A stretch of 64,000 nucleotides of DNA, taken from positions 1,256,501-1,320,500 of the forward strand of contig NC_090114.1 in the NCBI RefSeq assembly GCF_023973825.1, read 5' to 3'. The notes under the pieces are model-generated. The model made no database searches. It worked only from the letters and a program-made list of their open reading frames with translations, and was not told the DNA's origin. Below are positions 49,718-62,620 of this stretch, piece by piece; position 1 is the first letter of the stretch, and every line of letters begins with the position of its first letter. Source of the stretch: Plasmodium brasilianum. Lineage: Eukaryota > Apicomplexa > Aconoidasida > Haemosporida > Plasmodiidae. A program made the translations under genes and the position numbers.

Positions 49718-52700
49718 GATATAGATTATTATTATTGTGTTCTCTACAATAAAGTATAAATTATTAACAATATAATATTTTTTTAATTATAACAGACATT
49801 ATAATTAATTATTATTTTTTTTTTTATAATATTTTTTTAAAAACTTAAAATTTATATAACTATATTTTTTTTTACAGCAATGGCAAATAAAAATATTTTT
49901 AAATATATATTATAAAATTTACATCTTAATCTTATAAAAAACTAGCTATTAATAAAATAATAAAGTTTAAATTCATTGATAAATATTCCAAATATGCAAA
50001 TTAATTAATTAATAAATTAAACTAATTAGATAATTTTTTATCAGTTTCTTTTTGAATTAATAGAAAAAAAATTATATGATTTAAGAATATTATTAAATAT
50101 TAATTTTATGGAGTAGGAATTATATAGAATATAGGTTATGCACTGTTATATATGAAAATAGAAAATAATAATTTAAAAGAAGTTTTCCTGTTAATAATTA
50201 TAAATTTATAAACATTACATTTTGGAAAAAGTTGTTATTGTAAAATATTTTTTATATAATTAAACAAATAAAGTAGCAGTTATGATTAACGGTGAGAGTA
50301 CTATTTTGTATAACATTTTATAATACATTAATCATAGAACTTTCATTTTTTAAAAGTTTTTAATATAGTTATAGAGTTAAAATTATAATGAACTAACAAA
50401 TATGTAAAAAAACATACATTTAAAAGGTAAATAAATTATAGTTTTTTATTTTTGAATAATACTTTTTGGAAAATTATAATATTCAAGTTCAAATTATGTC
50501 ATTATTTTTAAATGATGCAAATTAAAACTCCAATCATTTATTCTGGATTACTTTTAATTAAATATATATATTTAGTAAAAATAATAAAAATAAAAAGATA
50601 TCACAGTTAAAATTCAGATGGAAATGAAATATGAAGATGCATTAATTTTACAATATTTTAAGTGATATATATTTTCTAATATAATTAACATACATTATTT
50701 ATATATGTATAATAAATAGGAAGGAATACAGATATAATTTATTAATATATTTAATTTAGTAATTTTTATCTTGATAATTTTAGGGGAAATATGTTATTTT
50801 TTCATTTATTCATATACTTTTCATAATATTAGGAGCATATCTCAGAGGCATACCTTATAATGTGATATTGAATAAATAGTATTTTATCAAAAATAATTTG
50901 ATCATTAAAAAGTTGCTATTTTCATATGTTTGTGTTCGCTATATATTGTAATCCTTATAATGATAATTACATAATGTATGCACAGTAAATTATTTGAATC
51001 ATCTAATATTTAACTTTATATTATTGTTCTCTTTAAAAAATATTATTCTTCTTAGTAAATAATTAAAATATTAAAATATAACTTAATTTAAATTCTATTT
51101 TTAAATTAAAAAAAGAAAATAAGTAAAAATTAACAATATTATATTTTTATTTTTTTAAAATATATATATTATTTTCGTTACAACAATTATGATAGTTCTT
51201 ATATGGTTTATTTTAAATTTTAGCACAATATCATATTATCTCTTTTTTACTCTATATTAATATTCCCACGTAATATATAAGTTACCTCTTTTTGATACTT
51301 TATAATAGTCCTCTTATTACTTATTGGATATATTATGTATAATAAGTGCGTCCTTGTATTTTTCAAATAGTTTCTAATAAAAAAAATTTATTTATCGTTT
51401 CAGTACATACAATTATATTTTTTTGTGGACATTAAACATTTATCATTTAAGTTGTTTGTCATTTTAATTTTTAGTGCACTTTATATATACTATAACATTA
51501 CATGTAAATTAAATATATACTTTTAATAATATTTTATAATAATGAATTTTTACTAGTAAAATCATAATATGTATGCAAATAGAGACACATATTCTAAATG
51601 TGCTCATTTTCTTTCATAAATATACACTACCAGATAAATAAATAATATAAAATATGAGTTTTCCATAGTAAAATCATTGTGGAACTAGTTTTTTATTTTA
51701 AAATAATAATATATGTTTATCATCAGATGTACATTGATTGTTATATTTCGTTTTCTGTATATTTTTAACAATTTTATTTTAATAATATATTAAAATATTA
51801 CTGTTTTAAAAGAATATAATATTTTTATTCGTTTAAAAGGAAGATATATATCAATACATTCATAACCATGGATAATTTTAATGTACTTTCGTATATAAAA
51901 AAAATTGAATTACGTAATTCAATAGTTGGTGTTCTTTTTATAGCATATTACAATATCTTATGTTATATAGAATAGTTATTTTTAATAATTATAATTTAAT
52001 ACGAAATATTATAAATTTTGATTAAGTCAATGTTCATATAATTTGAATGTTTCATATGACTATCCTTTGTTTATATAGAGTTTAAGCTTAATAATTTTGT
52101 AAATTATAATTAGTTATAGATAAATACACAAAAATTTAATAAAAGTATCATACTCTATTTTTTATTGTAGATATTCTGTACCTCCAAAAATTAATATTTC
52201 TTTATTTAGGCATATATTTAAAAATATTTATGCATCTCATAGGGAAATGTATTACTTGTGTTTTATATGACCATTATATGAATCTAATATTCGTAAAAAA
52301 AAATTTACATGTAATTCTACTTTTTCTGTTAAAGTGAAAAACATTGTAATATATTACATCACTTTTAATTGCAATATTTAAAGAATAAATGCAATAAACA
52401 CAAATTCACTAATGATTGAGATTCTTTCATTTAATTTTAATAAATAATTCAAGTCATAAAGAGTAACTTAATTAAAAGCATTTAAAAAATAAATAATATA
52501 AAAAAATAAAATATAAATAATATACCTTTAGAACAAAAACATTATGATAAATCTCTTTAGAGTACATAAGACGTAGAATGTTATAATTTATTATTCCCTT
52601 ATTATATTTTCAAGATGTTGCTCAATATTAATATTAATATTATATTTAATAATATTATTTATATAATAGTATTATATTATGAACTACAATATCTTCTTTC

Positions 52701-54163
52701 CTTCAAAATAAAAATAATAGTTTATATTTATTGCTTTTTACTTATGGTAAATGTCTATATTATTAATATGCATTATTGTATACTATGAATGACGTTATGT
52801 CTGTGGTAAAAAAATATTTTATTTCAATTTTGTTTTTTCTCAACATATAAATAATTCCAAAGGTATATATATGATTCTATTAACAATTAATTGAATTATT
52901 TAAAATAAAGTGTATTTAGTATAATATATGTTATTATGTTGCATATATGTTCAACGTAAAACAAATATAAATTTAATACTTTTCTCCATTTAAATAATAA
53001 ACTATTATTTATTTATTTAGGTCCATTATCTTATTTTATTTCTTATTTGTAAAAATATTACCTTATGTTGAACTAATAAAATAAGTCTTCTTTTTATTTA
53101 ATAATTATGTGGATAATTTAAACATTACGTAATAAAGAAAAACTCTAACATATTTAATTTAGGATAAATAATTTCATACTATTAGAGGCATTAATTTCAT
53201 ATTATTATTGTTTAGTCTTTCAGTTTTTATAAATTTACTTTAATTGTTATATAATTTCCAATGCAATTTTCTACTTGTGTTTTAATAATATACATTTTTT
53301 ATTTATTTGTTATTTAATTCATGTAATCACAGAAGTTCACCAAGGATTACAATAATAAATATTCTATATTTATTCGCCTACTTTTACTTATTAAAAGTGA
53401 ATAATTTTAGTTAAAAAATTTTGATATACTTCAACTTAAATATTATATAACATGTTGTAAGAATATGCACCTATCCCTTATACCATAAAATACAAAATGA
53501 ATACTTTTATCATTCTGTTTGCAAATTGATATAATATATGTTTATTACCACTTTAGAAAAAAAGCATATATTTATATAATATATAATTAATATATCATTA
53601 TAATAATTTTCTCTTATATAGCAGGCCTTTACATATCTTTCATTCTTATACTTTAAAGAATTATATATTCATTATAGTTCTCCGTAATAAATAATAACTT
53701 AAAAATTAATGGATGAATATATATATTTATATAAAATAAATATATATAACATATAATAACATTTACTCCTTAGTATTTATATATTCTTATTATATAACGA
53801 TAATCACTAAATCAATAGGAAAAAAAAAAAAGAATAATTAATTTTCATAATTTTATATTTTGTAACATATAAAAATATGAATTAATACTTCTGTATAAAA
53901 ATATATTTTTCTATTATGTAAACTATAAGCATTTTGTTTATTTAATAAAGGTACTAAAACTTCCCAAAAAAATAATAATAAAAAATACGTATAAGGGTAT
54001 AATATTCAAATGAATAATAATTATTATTATATCATTTATATATGCAGTTATTATTTTTTTTTGTTTTTATAAGTTAATTTACTTCCAGAATAAGATTTAA
54101 ATGTGTCTTAATTTGTCTGTCATAAAACATTTTATAATACATGTGCAATTAGAATTAAATGTT
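49718..54163. other. AT-rich spacer, no gene seen
   Basis: About 4.4 kb between the fam-l start and the end of the minus-strand pir. No coding remnant, RNA gene or structured repeat could be supported on either strand; only homopolymer runs and (AT)n tracts are seen. Confidence 0.65.
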
Positions 54164-55404
54164 TCATATAGCATCATAAGATAAATGGATGTCTCTATCT
54201 TCTAAATTTAACTTTCTGTGTTTTGCATAATAGAATCTCTCTAATAATTCATTTTGATCTAAAAATGTTTCTTTATTTTTATTTTTCCTGTAGTGATAAG
54301 TCTAATATAAAAATAAAAATATAAAAAAAATAAAATTTTTATTTTGTAATTATATTTTTTAAGGGAGATTTATTATACAGAAGTGTGTAGCGCAATTATA
54401 TTTTATAAGGGAATATTTATTTACTTTATAGAATAAGAATAATGTGAAAAGTAGTCCTATTGTAACGAATCCAAATGTTATTGCTTTGTAAAAAGGATCA
54501 TCTAAAAAGTTTATAAGAGTTCTTTTAGATGAATGTTGACTTAGAATTATAACATCCCTATCAATAATTAATTCTTGAATTAGTTTTTCCCAATAATCAC
54601 TGGATAAATTATGTTTACATTTTAATTCGGATAAGATATAATATGGGTTATATTGTTCTTCACATTTTATGTAGTTTTTACATATGTTATCGTTATTTTT
54701 TTCCAAAAAAAAATATTTACAACATTTCCTTATATGTTTTTCGTATATATTTTTTATCTGTTCAAGATAGTCACAATACTTATTTTTTTCTGTTCCAGAA
54801 GAATGTTTTTTATTTCTAATGTGATCATAACTTTTAAAATAATAGTACAAATGTTTTTCTTCTTTCCATTCATTAAAATTACCGTCAAAGTAAAATATAC
54901 AATCTTTTTCTACTTTTTTTTTATATGCAGAAAGGATAGCGTGATTAAGTTTTGTTCTATCATCTGGATGAATAGTTTTATTCCATTTAGTACCTAATTC
55001 ACTTATAATTTTATCATATATCCAGTAAGTGAAGTAAGAACATACATCATAATTAATATTTTTTTTTTTTTTAGTTTTATCAAATTTTTTTAAGTAATCT
55101 ATAATATTATTACAAACTTTTTTTACGTCTTCATTTTTCCATTTAGAACTAGTTTCTTCTTTGCAGTAATCAACACTTACACTTTTATTTCCATTCTTAT
55201 ATAGATCAGCATATTTTGTATATTCAGGCAACTCTTTTAAAATATTTTCCTAAAAATTAATCAGAAGAATTAAATATATAAATACTAATTTTTTTTTTTT
55301 AAAAAATCTATCATTCTTAATGAGGTATGATGCATTAAAATATGAATTAATATTTATATTAGTAAATGTAAAATATATACCAAATCATCTTTTGAAGCAC
55401 TCAT
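54164..55404 (-). CDS. pir: PIR protein, three exons
   Basis: pir genes encode variant proteins of Plasmodium subtelomeres, generally thought to be placed at or near the infected red-cell surface and to vary antigenically. Exons: 55404-55381 (MSASKDDL), 55249-54425 and 54301-54164, all phase 0 with GT/AG introns of 131 and 123 bases, giving 328 residues. Exon 2 has the typical pir signature: a short N-terminal ILKELPEYTKYADLY, spaced cysteines, the CSYFTYWIYDKI block, LYYYFKSYDHI and CDYLEQIKNIYEKHIRKCCKY, then one transmembrane helix at ~264-281 ending FYK. Exon 3 is the short charged cytoplasmic tail, ending HLSYDAI then TGA. There is no signal peptide, as is usual for the family. Without splicing, exon 2 would run on to an unrelated short tail, so the last intron matters for the correct C-terminus. 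No lesion is seen. Confidence 0.92.
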
Positions 55405-58139
55405 TCTGTTTTGAGATACATCAATTAAATTAAATGATCATAATTAAAAACACATAAATATCAACATATATATATAATAACAGCACATAATATAATGATA
55501 TATTATGTACTTTATATGAAATAAATAGAGTGAATAAATATTTATTATTGAGAATTATGCTATATTTATAGATTTGAAATTATATTATAATAATTTTATA
55601 CTTACAACGCGAAAGAAAATTTTTTAAATTAGAAAAAAATAAAATGAATATCATGGATATAGTACCCATAATAAAATAATATATTGCGGGGATAATTTTT
55701 ATCTTATAAAATTTAATTTTATAAATGTACAAACAAATTCTAATAATGATATATATTAGGGAAAAATATACCTAAATGGCATTTATATATTGACGGCAGC
55801 TTAAGATAAATTATTAATTAAATTATCCTATTTCATTTCGAAAATATTGTATTTATATATAAATATATATATAATTAAATTTCCTTCATTATGATTTACT
55901 TGGGTAGAATGATCAATTATATGTCATATATATTAGTATAATTTCCCTTTGTAGTTATAATAATGAATAATTTATTTTATTATCTTTATATTAATGTGTA
56001 TTAGAAATTAATTTTTTTTTTTTAATAATTAAAATATGATATATATTGTTATATATAACAATTGATTTATGTATTCTCTATTATAAAAAAAAAATTTTAT
56101 TTATAAATAATAAGTATAAAAAATACAATTTATTTTGTAATTTAAAAAAGTATATATATTTCTCTCTTTATTATTCTTCGAGGAAATTAAAATCCATTTT
56201 ATTTTACTTTGCACCAGTAATAATGTAATATGCATGCTTAAAGAAATAACCATTACCATATAAGCATAATAAAAAATTTTGTTTTAAGTTATTCGGAATA
56301 AAATTATTTTAAGAAATTTTAAAATTCACTATTTTAAAAAGATTACGTTGAGGATAAAAAAATATATTAAATACTATCCAAAATAAAAAAAATATTCAGG
56401 AAAATTTGATAAAAAACATTTATTTTATCTGTAAACTATATTCTGATAAATCCTTTTTCATCAATTATATATATATTGAAATAATTCATAAATTTTTTAT
56501 TTTTATACTGAAAAATATATATTTATCAATTATTGTTTTATTTATTTATAATTTTATAATTAAATATTTGCTTCTGTTATAATAATTAATGAAAAGAAGC
56601 AAAAATTGATATATAATCTTTCTTATATTTTTTAATATTTTGTGTACCCAAGTGGAATAACTTCATTCATCTATTATCTGTAGCATTATTTTTAGTATAT
56701 TATGGTATTATTACATATCAATTCATTTAATATTATATTAAATATGTTGTCGTGAAAACTAGTATGGTATAATAAAGAAAAAATTAATTATAATTATTAA
56801 TGTTTGGAAATGAACATACTATTTTTTTAATAATTTAATCGAGCTATAAAATTTTTTTTATAATATTTTATTTTTTATGGTATAATGTCACTGTTGACAT
56901 ATTGAGAATTAGTTTTTTTCCCGTATACATAATATATTCAGTTAGAGAATAATTATATAAGTGAATGAGTTCATATTATTTAACTAAATTCACTATGTTA
57001 CAGTATTGTTAAATCTAACTTATAATGGATAGTGTTATTTCATGTACTATTTATTTTAACCTTACAAGTACATAATATATATCCTATGTTATTAATTTAA
57101 CTTAATCTAAATAATAAAAATTGTAACTAGGAATGTTTTTATTAACTACAATATAGTAATTATACTCTTAATATCTGAATATTTTTATAAGTTACTATAG
57201 TAAGAAAACTTAATAAAATTATTTTATAAAAAACACAGCATCTAAAATATAATATATAAATTAATAAAACATGTGTCAGTAAAATTAACTAATAAAACTT
57301 TAATTATTATATTTAATGTAGAAAAAAGAAAATATGCTACGAATAACAATATAAAATAGCATTTTTTTAATTACATTCAACCAACTCCTTATATGGAGTA
57401 TTTCAAACAATTTTTATATTTTAATATTATTTGACATTTGATCATCTATTTGTTATATAACTTAAAGATTATTTTAGATTTCTTAATATGTACGCTTTTT
57501 ATAAAATTTTCTGTTATATTATTATGTGTCTACAATGTATCTTGTTGTATTCCTAATATATTGATAACAAAACAGATATATATTAAAACCATTTATTATA
57601 TAACACTTCATAAAGTAACCTATGTATACTTTCTAAAAAATTTGGATGTTCTTTCAAATCCTTATACATATTTATATATAATATAACTGAATAACATTTC
57701 TAGTATTAATTTTATAATACTTAAATTTATTATTTATATTTTTCTTAATATTATTTTATTATTAAGTAGAATTAGAGTGTGAACCCTATTTTTATACTTC
57801 TTAATGTAGTCTTTTAGAATCAATTAGTATTATACTTCATATTATTATACATATTATAATACAGGATGATAGGATGAACATAATTGTCTGTTGTTATAAT
57901 ATATCTATATAGATATGGTTATATCTTTTCTTAATTAGTTTGTATGTTCCATAGATATATTATTATTATTTTTTTTTTCTCTGATGTATTACATAAAGAA
58001 CTTCCAAGTAGAGGTTACTAAAGAATATATTAAGAAGATAAAAAGAATATCATGTAATTATTTTTAAACCAAAATATTTTAAGGTTATTATTATATAAAA
58101 ATTAGAGTGTAGTATATGAATTTTAAGGAAGAACTTATG
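55405..58139. other. AT-rich spacer, no gene seen
   Basis: Holds the upstream region of the minus-strand pir. Frames at 56046-56228 and 57438-57686 on the plus strand are Ile/Tyr/Leu low-complexity and not accepted. Confidence 0.6.
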
Positions 58140-59050
58140 TTTACAATATTAGGGGCATAAAGTAGATAATATATTCCAAGTGTTAAGGAAACTATAGTTA
58201 TAATTCAAGAGCATATTATATTAAATTATTACATATAGTTTTTGAAGTATTATCATAATCCATATTAATTCCTGATGGTATCTCAGATATTAAGAACCTT
58301 AGCAGTCACAGTATTCTGCTATGTTAACTTAATTAAATATATATTCAAAATCATTGATAACTTTATAATGAATGTATTACATTACCTTGATAAGTATTTA
58401 CCCTTTTTTATTTTATATTAAATTAATTATCAGTGTTTATTTGTTGTACTATTTTGTTCTGGGAATTTATTAATAGACAGAAGTTGTTCTTTGGGTGTAG
58501 TTTTAAATTAATTACCTAATATATCTTTGCACTCATCTATATTTCTTTTTGTTTTTTAATATCTATATTCATATTTCCTTTTAATATAGTCATAACTTTT
58601 AAAATAAGCACATAAATTTTCTCCATTTTTACGAGGTTTATACACATCTACAAAATTACATTCAGAAGGTACCTCTTTTAAAATACTTATAATATTTTTT
58701 ATTATGTTATAAACTTTATTAACACTTGTGCTTCTATTGTAATTATAGAAACCCCTTGATATTATTGTTTTCCTATAGTAAAACATAAGCTAAAAATAAT
58801 GGCAGATATCTCTGAAATTTTGAATGTTTTTTCACGAATTATGTTAATTCCTTAAATATATTGCTACCTTTTTAAAATTCGCTTTAATGTCTTTTTGAAT
58901 GTCTTTTAAATCATTATATTTATTTCTATAATCACTTGAATTATTATCTACATCCAATGTATTTTATCTTTCACATAAAAGTGAACACTGGAATATATCT
59001 TTTTAAAAATCAAATGATAAAAATAAATTATATGTATAAATACTTTCCCT
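58140..59050 (-). pseudogene. pir: pir pseudogene, nearly full length
   Basis: Reading leftward from about 59020, the minus strand gives an N-terminal pir-like block (NTLDVDNNSSDYRNKYNDLK and IQKDIKANFKKVA, after one TAA), then stops, then an open block from 58786 (FYYRKTIISRGF, then NIISILKEVPSECNFVDVY and NLCAYFKSYDYIKRKYEYRY), ending at TAA 58556. The last parallels YYYFKSYDHI of the intact pir 3 kb away. The text continues with RNIDECKDILGN and PKEQLLSINKFPEQNSTT, and a hydrophobic segment near 58200 (TIVSLTLGIYYLLY) may be the transmembrane helix. Several stops and at least one frameshift inactivate it. It has the same orientation as the intact pir and may be a decayed tandem duplicate. 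The outer limits are approximate. Confidence 0.65.
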
Positions 59051-62000
59051 CCAGAAAGTGTTTTTTTCATTAAACATATTTAGAACATTCAAGTTATAAA
59101 TTATTAATAATTAATATGATAAAAATTAGACTTCCCCATTTATTTTGTTCAAAAGTGCTTTTCTATTTATACATATGTTAAATGTAGATAAGAAAGGATT
59201 TGTTTTAGTATATTTTTAATTTTATAAAAAATAAGTATAGCAATTTATAGGCACATTACTTATTTATTAATGCCAATTTTAATAACAAAAAATATATTTA
59301 TTAGTTCTATAACTTTACTCATTTACCTTTAAGAATAAATTATAGTAGAACTATATATACTATATATAATAAGTATTTTTAATTTAAAAAAAAATTCAGT
59401 GAACATCAGAAATTTAATATTCATGCAAGATGCAGCATATCATATTAAAAATAAGCACTACGTAAAGTATTAAGCTATATATTTATAATAGAATTCTATT
59501 AATCTCATAATATATAATGAATGGTATTTATATTAAAAATATATAAACTTTAATTTGCATTGAGATGTTTATATAATATTGCTATTTAACTTTTAAAATA
59601 TTCCATTCCGGATGAATATAATTGTTATTTATATTTAAAATCAATAAAATTTATATTATAAGAATATAGAATTTTAATAAACGAACTTTTTTATTTTGAT
59701 TGTTTCTAAGGATATAAATATACTATTAATCATTTTCAATTTAATTTATATTAAATATTTAAACTTCTTATAAAATGATAAAATATTATAAATTAGTAAA
59801 TATAATATACGACAAATATGGTCTATTTTATAGTACAAAATTTGATAAGTATTTCAAATTTTTAATAATTATAATTCTATTATTTTGAAGGATCTGGTAT
59901 TTAATTGACTATATGATGGTTTCTGCTTTTCTTAATTTTGAGGTAGCTGTAAATTTAACATATTAATTTATTGTATAACTATATATTCTCTATGTAATTT
60001 TAGGTTGTTGAAATAATGGTATAATTATATATTTGTAATAAAAGTAAATGTTAATAGCGCATTATATGGTACTAGCAAAATTTTCAGAAATATACTAAAA
60101 TAACTCTTAAAAAAATAAAAATAAATTTAAGATTTATTTTTACATATTTAATATCACAAAAATACATTTGTAAATTATATATATAATTTGTGTCTTTAAT
60201 TTCTATAAAAGTATTACGTTATCGAAATAAATATATGATATTCTTTTTATTATTCATACATTTAATAATGATCATTAAATATCATTATGTATAATTTTCC
60301 AAATATATATTTTTACATATTTTATTTATTTTTGCTGCGAATTATACTAGTAACAGTATATAATAGCACATTATTTAAAAAAAAATAAAAAAATTTGTAA
60401 TCATTATTTTTTTGAATTACGTTTTAGCAGTAAAAAACTTAAAGCACTATTTACAAAGTAAAATATATAATGTAAAGATTTTATATACTTTTTATTATTA
60501 GTTCATTTTTAATGAATAATTATATATATTTTTTTTAATATCTGGAAAAATATTATTATATGTATTGCCATCACAAATTTCTAGTTCATCAGAATAAATT
60601 AAAAAAAAAAATAGAAATCAGCTAAAAAAATATTCTGAACATATGCATTAATTAGTTAATTTTGTGAGATACTGTTTCACAGCAAAATACAATATACTCA
60701 TATATATAAATGAAAAATTGCAAAAATTTTAAAACTAATTACATACAATATAACATATATATAATAATTATTATTAAAATTGGCTCATAATGTTTTTGAT
60801 AAAATATATATGTATCATACGTGTGAAAAAATTTTAAAAGAACATCAACTTTACAACAATTAAAATGACTAAAATATATTGTTTGCGTAACATGGAATGC
60901 ATTTTAACGAATTAAATATTTTATGCATATTCCATTAATCAAAATATTATCATATATAATCTCTATAAATACAAAAATTATTATTCGAATTAAAAGCACT
61001 CATAAAAAGTAATAACTGAAATGAAAATGAAACACAATGTAGTTAAGAAGTTTTGTATAAATTAAGTAATTTCTGTATTTATTACATAATTACGTATACA
61101 TTAAGTGGTTTTTTGCATATGAAATATTATTAAGAATTCATTAATATATTTATTTTAAAACCATCTGTGTAATAATAATAATAAAAAAAATAAACAATAG
61201 CATATCATTCCTTTGTGCTAAAAATATATATTCAATAAACATAAAACAATAAAAAAAAAATTAATAAAAATTCCTCTTATATGACAAAATTAAATTAAAA
61301 AAAAAAAAGAATATATAATATATATAGCATCTATTTCATTATATAAATTTATTAATTCTCAATATATTTTTTCTAATTTAACAAAAAAAATTGTGTAAAT
61401 TATAATGAAAAAAGTAATAAATTTATTTTAGAACCTACAAGAAGTATATTAAAAAAGAGAATTTTATTATATTTACGTATAAACGAATGGTAGAATCTTT
61501 TTCCATTTTTTTGTTCAAAAACATTTTCATATATTATGTCATTATTTGGAACATATTATTTTGTGGGCTTATAAAATTATAATGAGTTATTTCGAAATAT
61601 TAGCTAAAAAAAAAATATAGGAATTTATATATGCAACTCTATTATATCTTTTTATTAATGAATTAATATGTAACAACGTATATAGGGATGAGATATTAAA
61701 AAGTATTAATTTTAGAGTACTCTACTATATCCTTTTATTATAATTTTATAATGTGAAAATAGTAAAAAGTTTATTGTTAATATATTTTAAAACTTAAGAC
61801 CTTAACTTATATTATATTAGTTCATTTTAGCATTATTATGAAATGATATATTTTTAAATATAGTAATTATAAAGGAACTATTTTGTTATAATAAAAACTT
61901 ATAATATATTTTAAATATTACAATTGTAATTATAAAAAAGTTTTTTAAGCAGTTATTATTTTTTATCTTATTTAGGATCATTTATCAACATGTATAACAA

Positions 62001-62620
62001 TAACTCTTGCTTTATAAAATTTCCAAATTTGTATAAATAAAATTTCTTTAGTATTCATTTATCTAATTTTAATAAAAATATATATATGTATATACTATTT
62101 TGTAATAAGCCCTTATATCGATTTTAAGGAATAATTATGTTAATATAGTACTAAATATAAAAGAGAATTAATTATTATTGGTAAAGAAAATATTAAAAAA
62201 AACGAAATGGATTGATACATATATAAAAGAATTATTAAAAAAATAATATAATAAAAAATTATAATATAGTGTAAAACATTAATGGAAAAGTGAATTAATC
62301 GTATAAAAAAATTATTTACAAAATAAAACACTATGAGCTAAAATTAAAATGTCATTTTAGAATTCTGAACTTATTTTTTTTTTGTTCTATTTCAAAATTT
62401 TAAATGATTATTCTATAGGATAATATCAGTGCTATGGATTTTTAATTATAAATAATAATTAACTAATTTTTATTACTAAGGAAGATTTATTTAATTCTTA
62501 TAATTAATATAGTGAAATACATAATATGTCATTAATAACTGTACTTTTATTTTTTATATATAGGTAATTCAAAACTTCGAATGGTAAAATTTTTTTTTAT
62601 TTCAATTTTTTGAAGCAATA
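59051..62620. other. AT-rich spacer, no gene seen
   Basis: Spacer between the divergently placed pir pseudogene (minus) and the long pir at the right edge (plus), so upstream sequences of both should lie here. I recognise no specific promoter element. The minus frame at 62140-62331 is low-complexity and not accepted. Confidence 0.6.

Noticed and set aside
54359..54424. Unspliced C-terminus of the 54-55 kb pir, ending in CATHFCIINLP
   Set aside because: A GT donor after FYK and an AG acceptor 123 bases on give a charged tail in phase 0, as pir last exons have; the unspliced end is intron sequence.
54653..54997. 114-codon plus-strand frame
   Set aside because: It is antisense to pir exon 2 and is Phe/Ile-rich only because the pir codes for Lys and Asn on the other strand.
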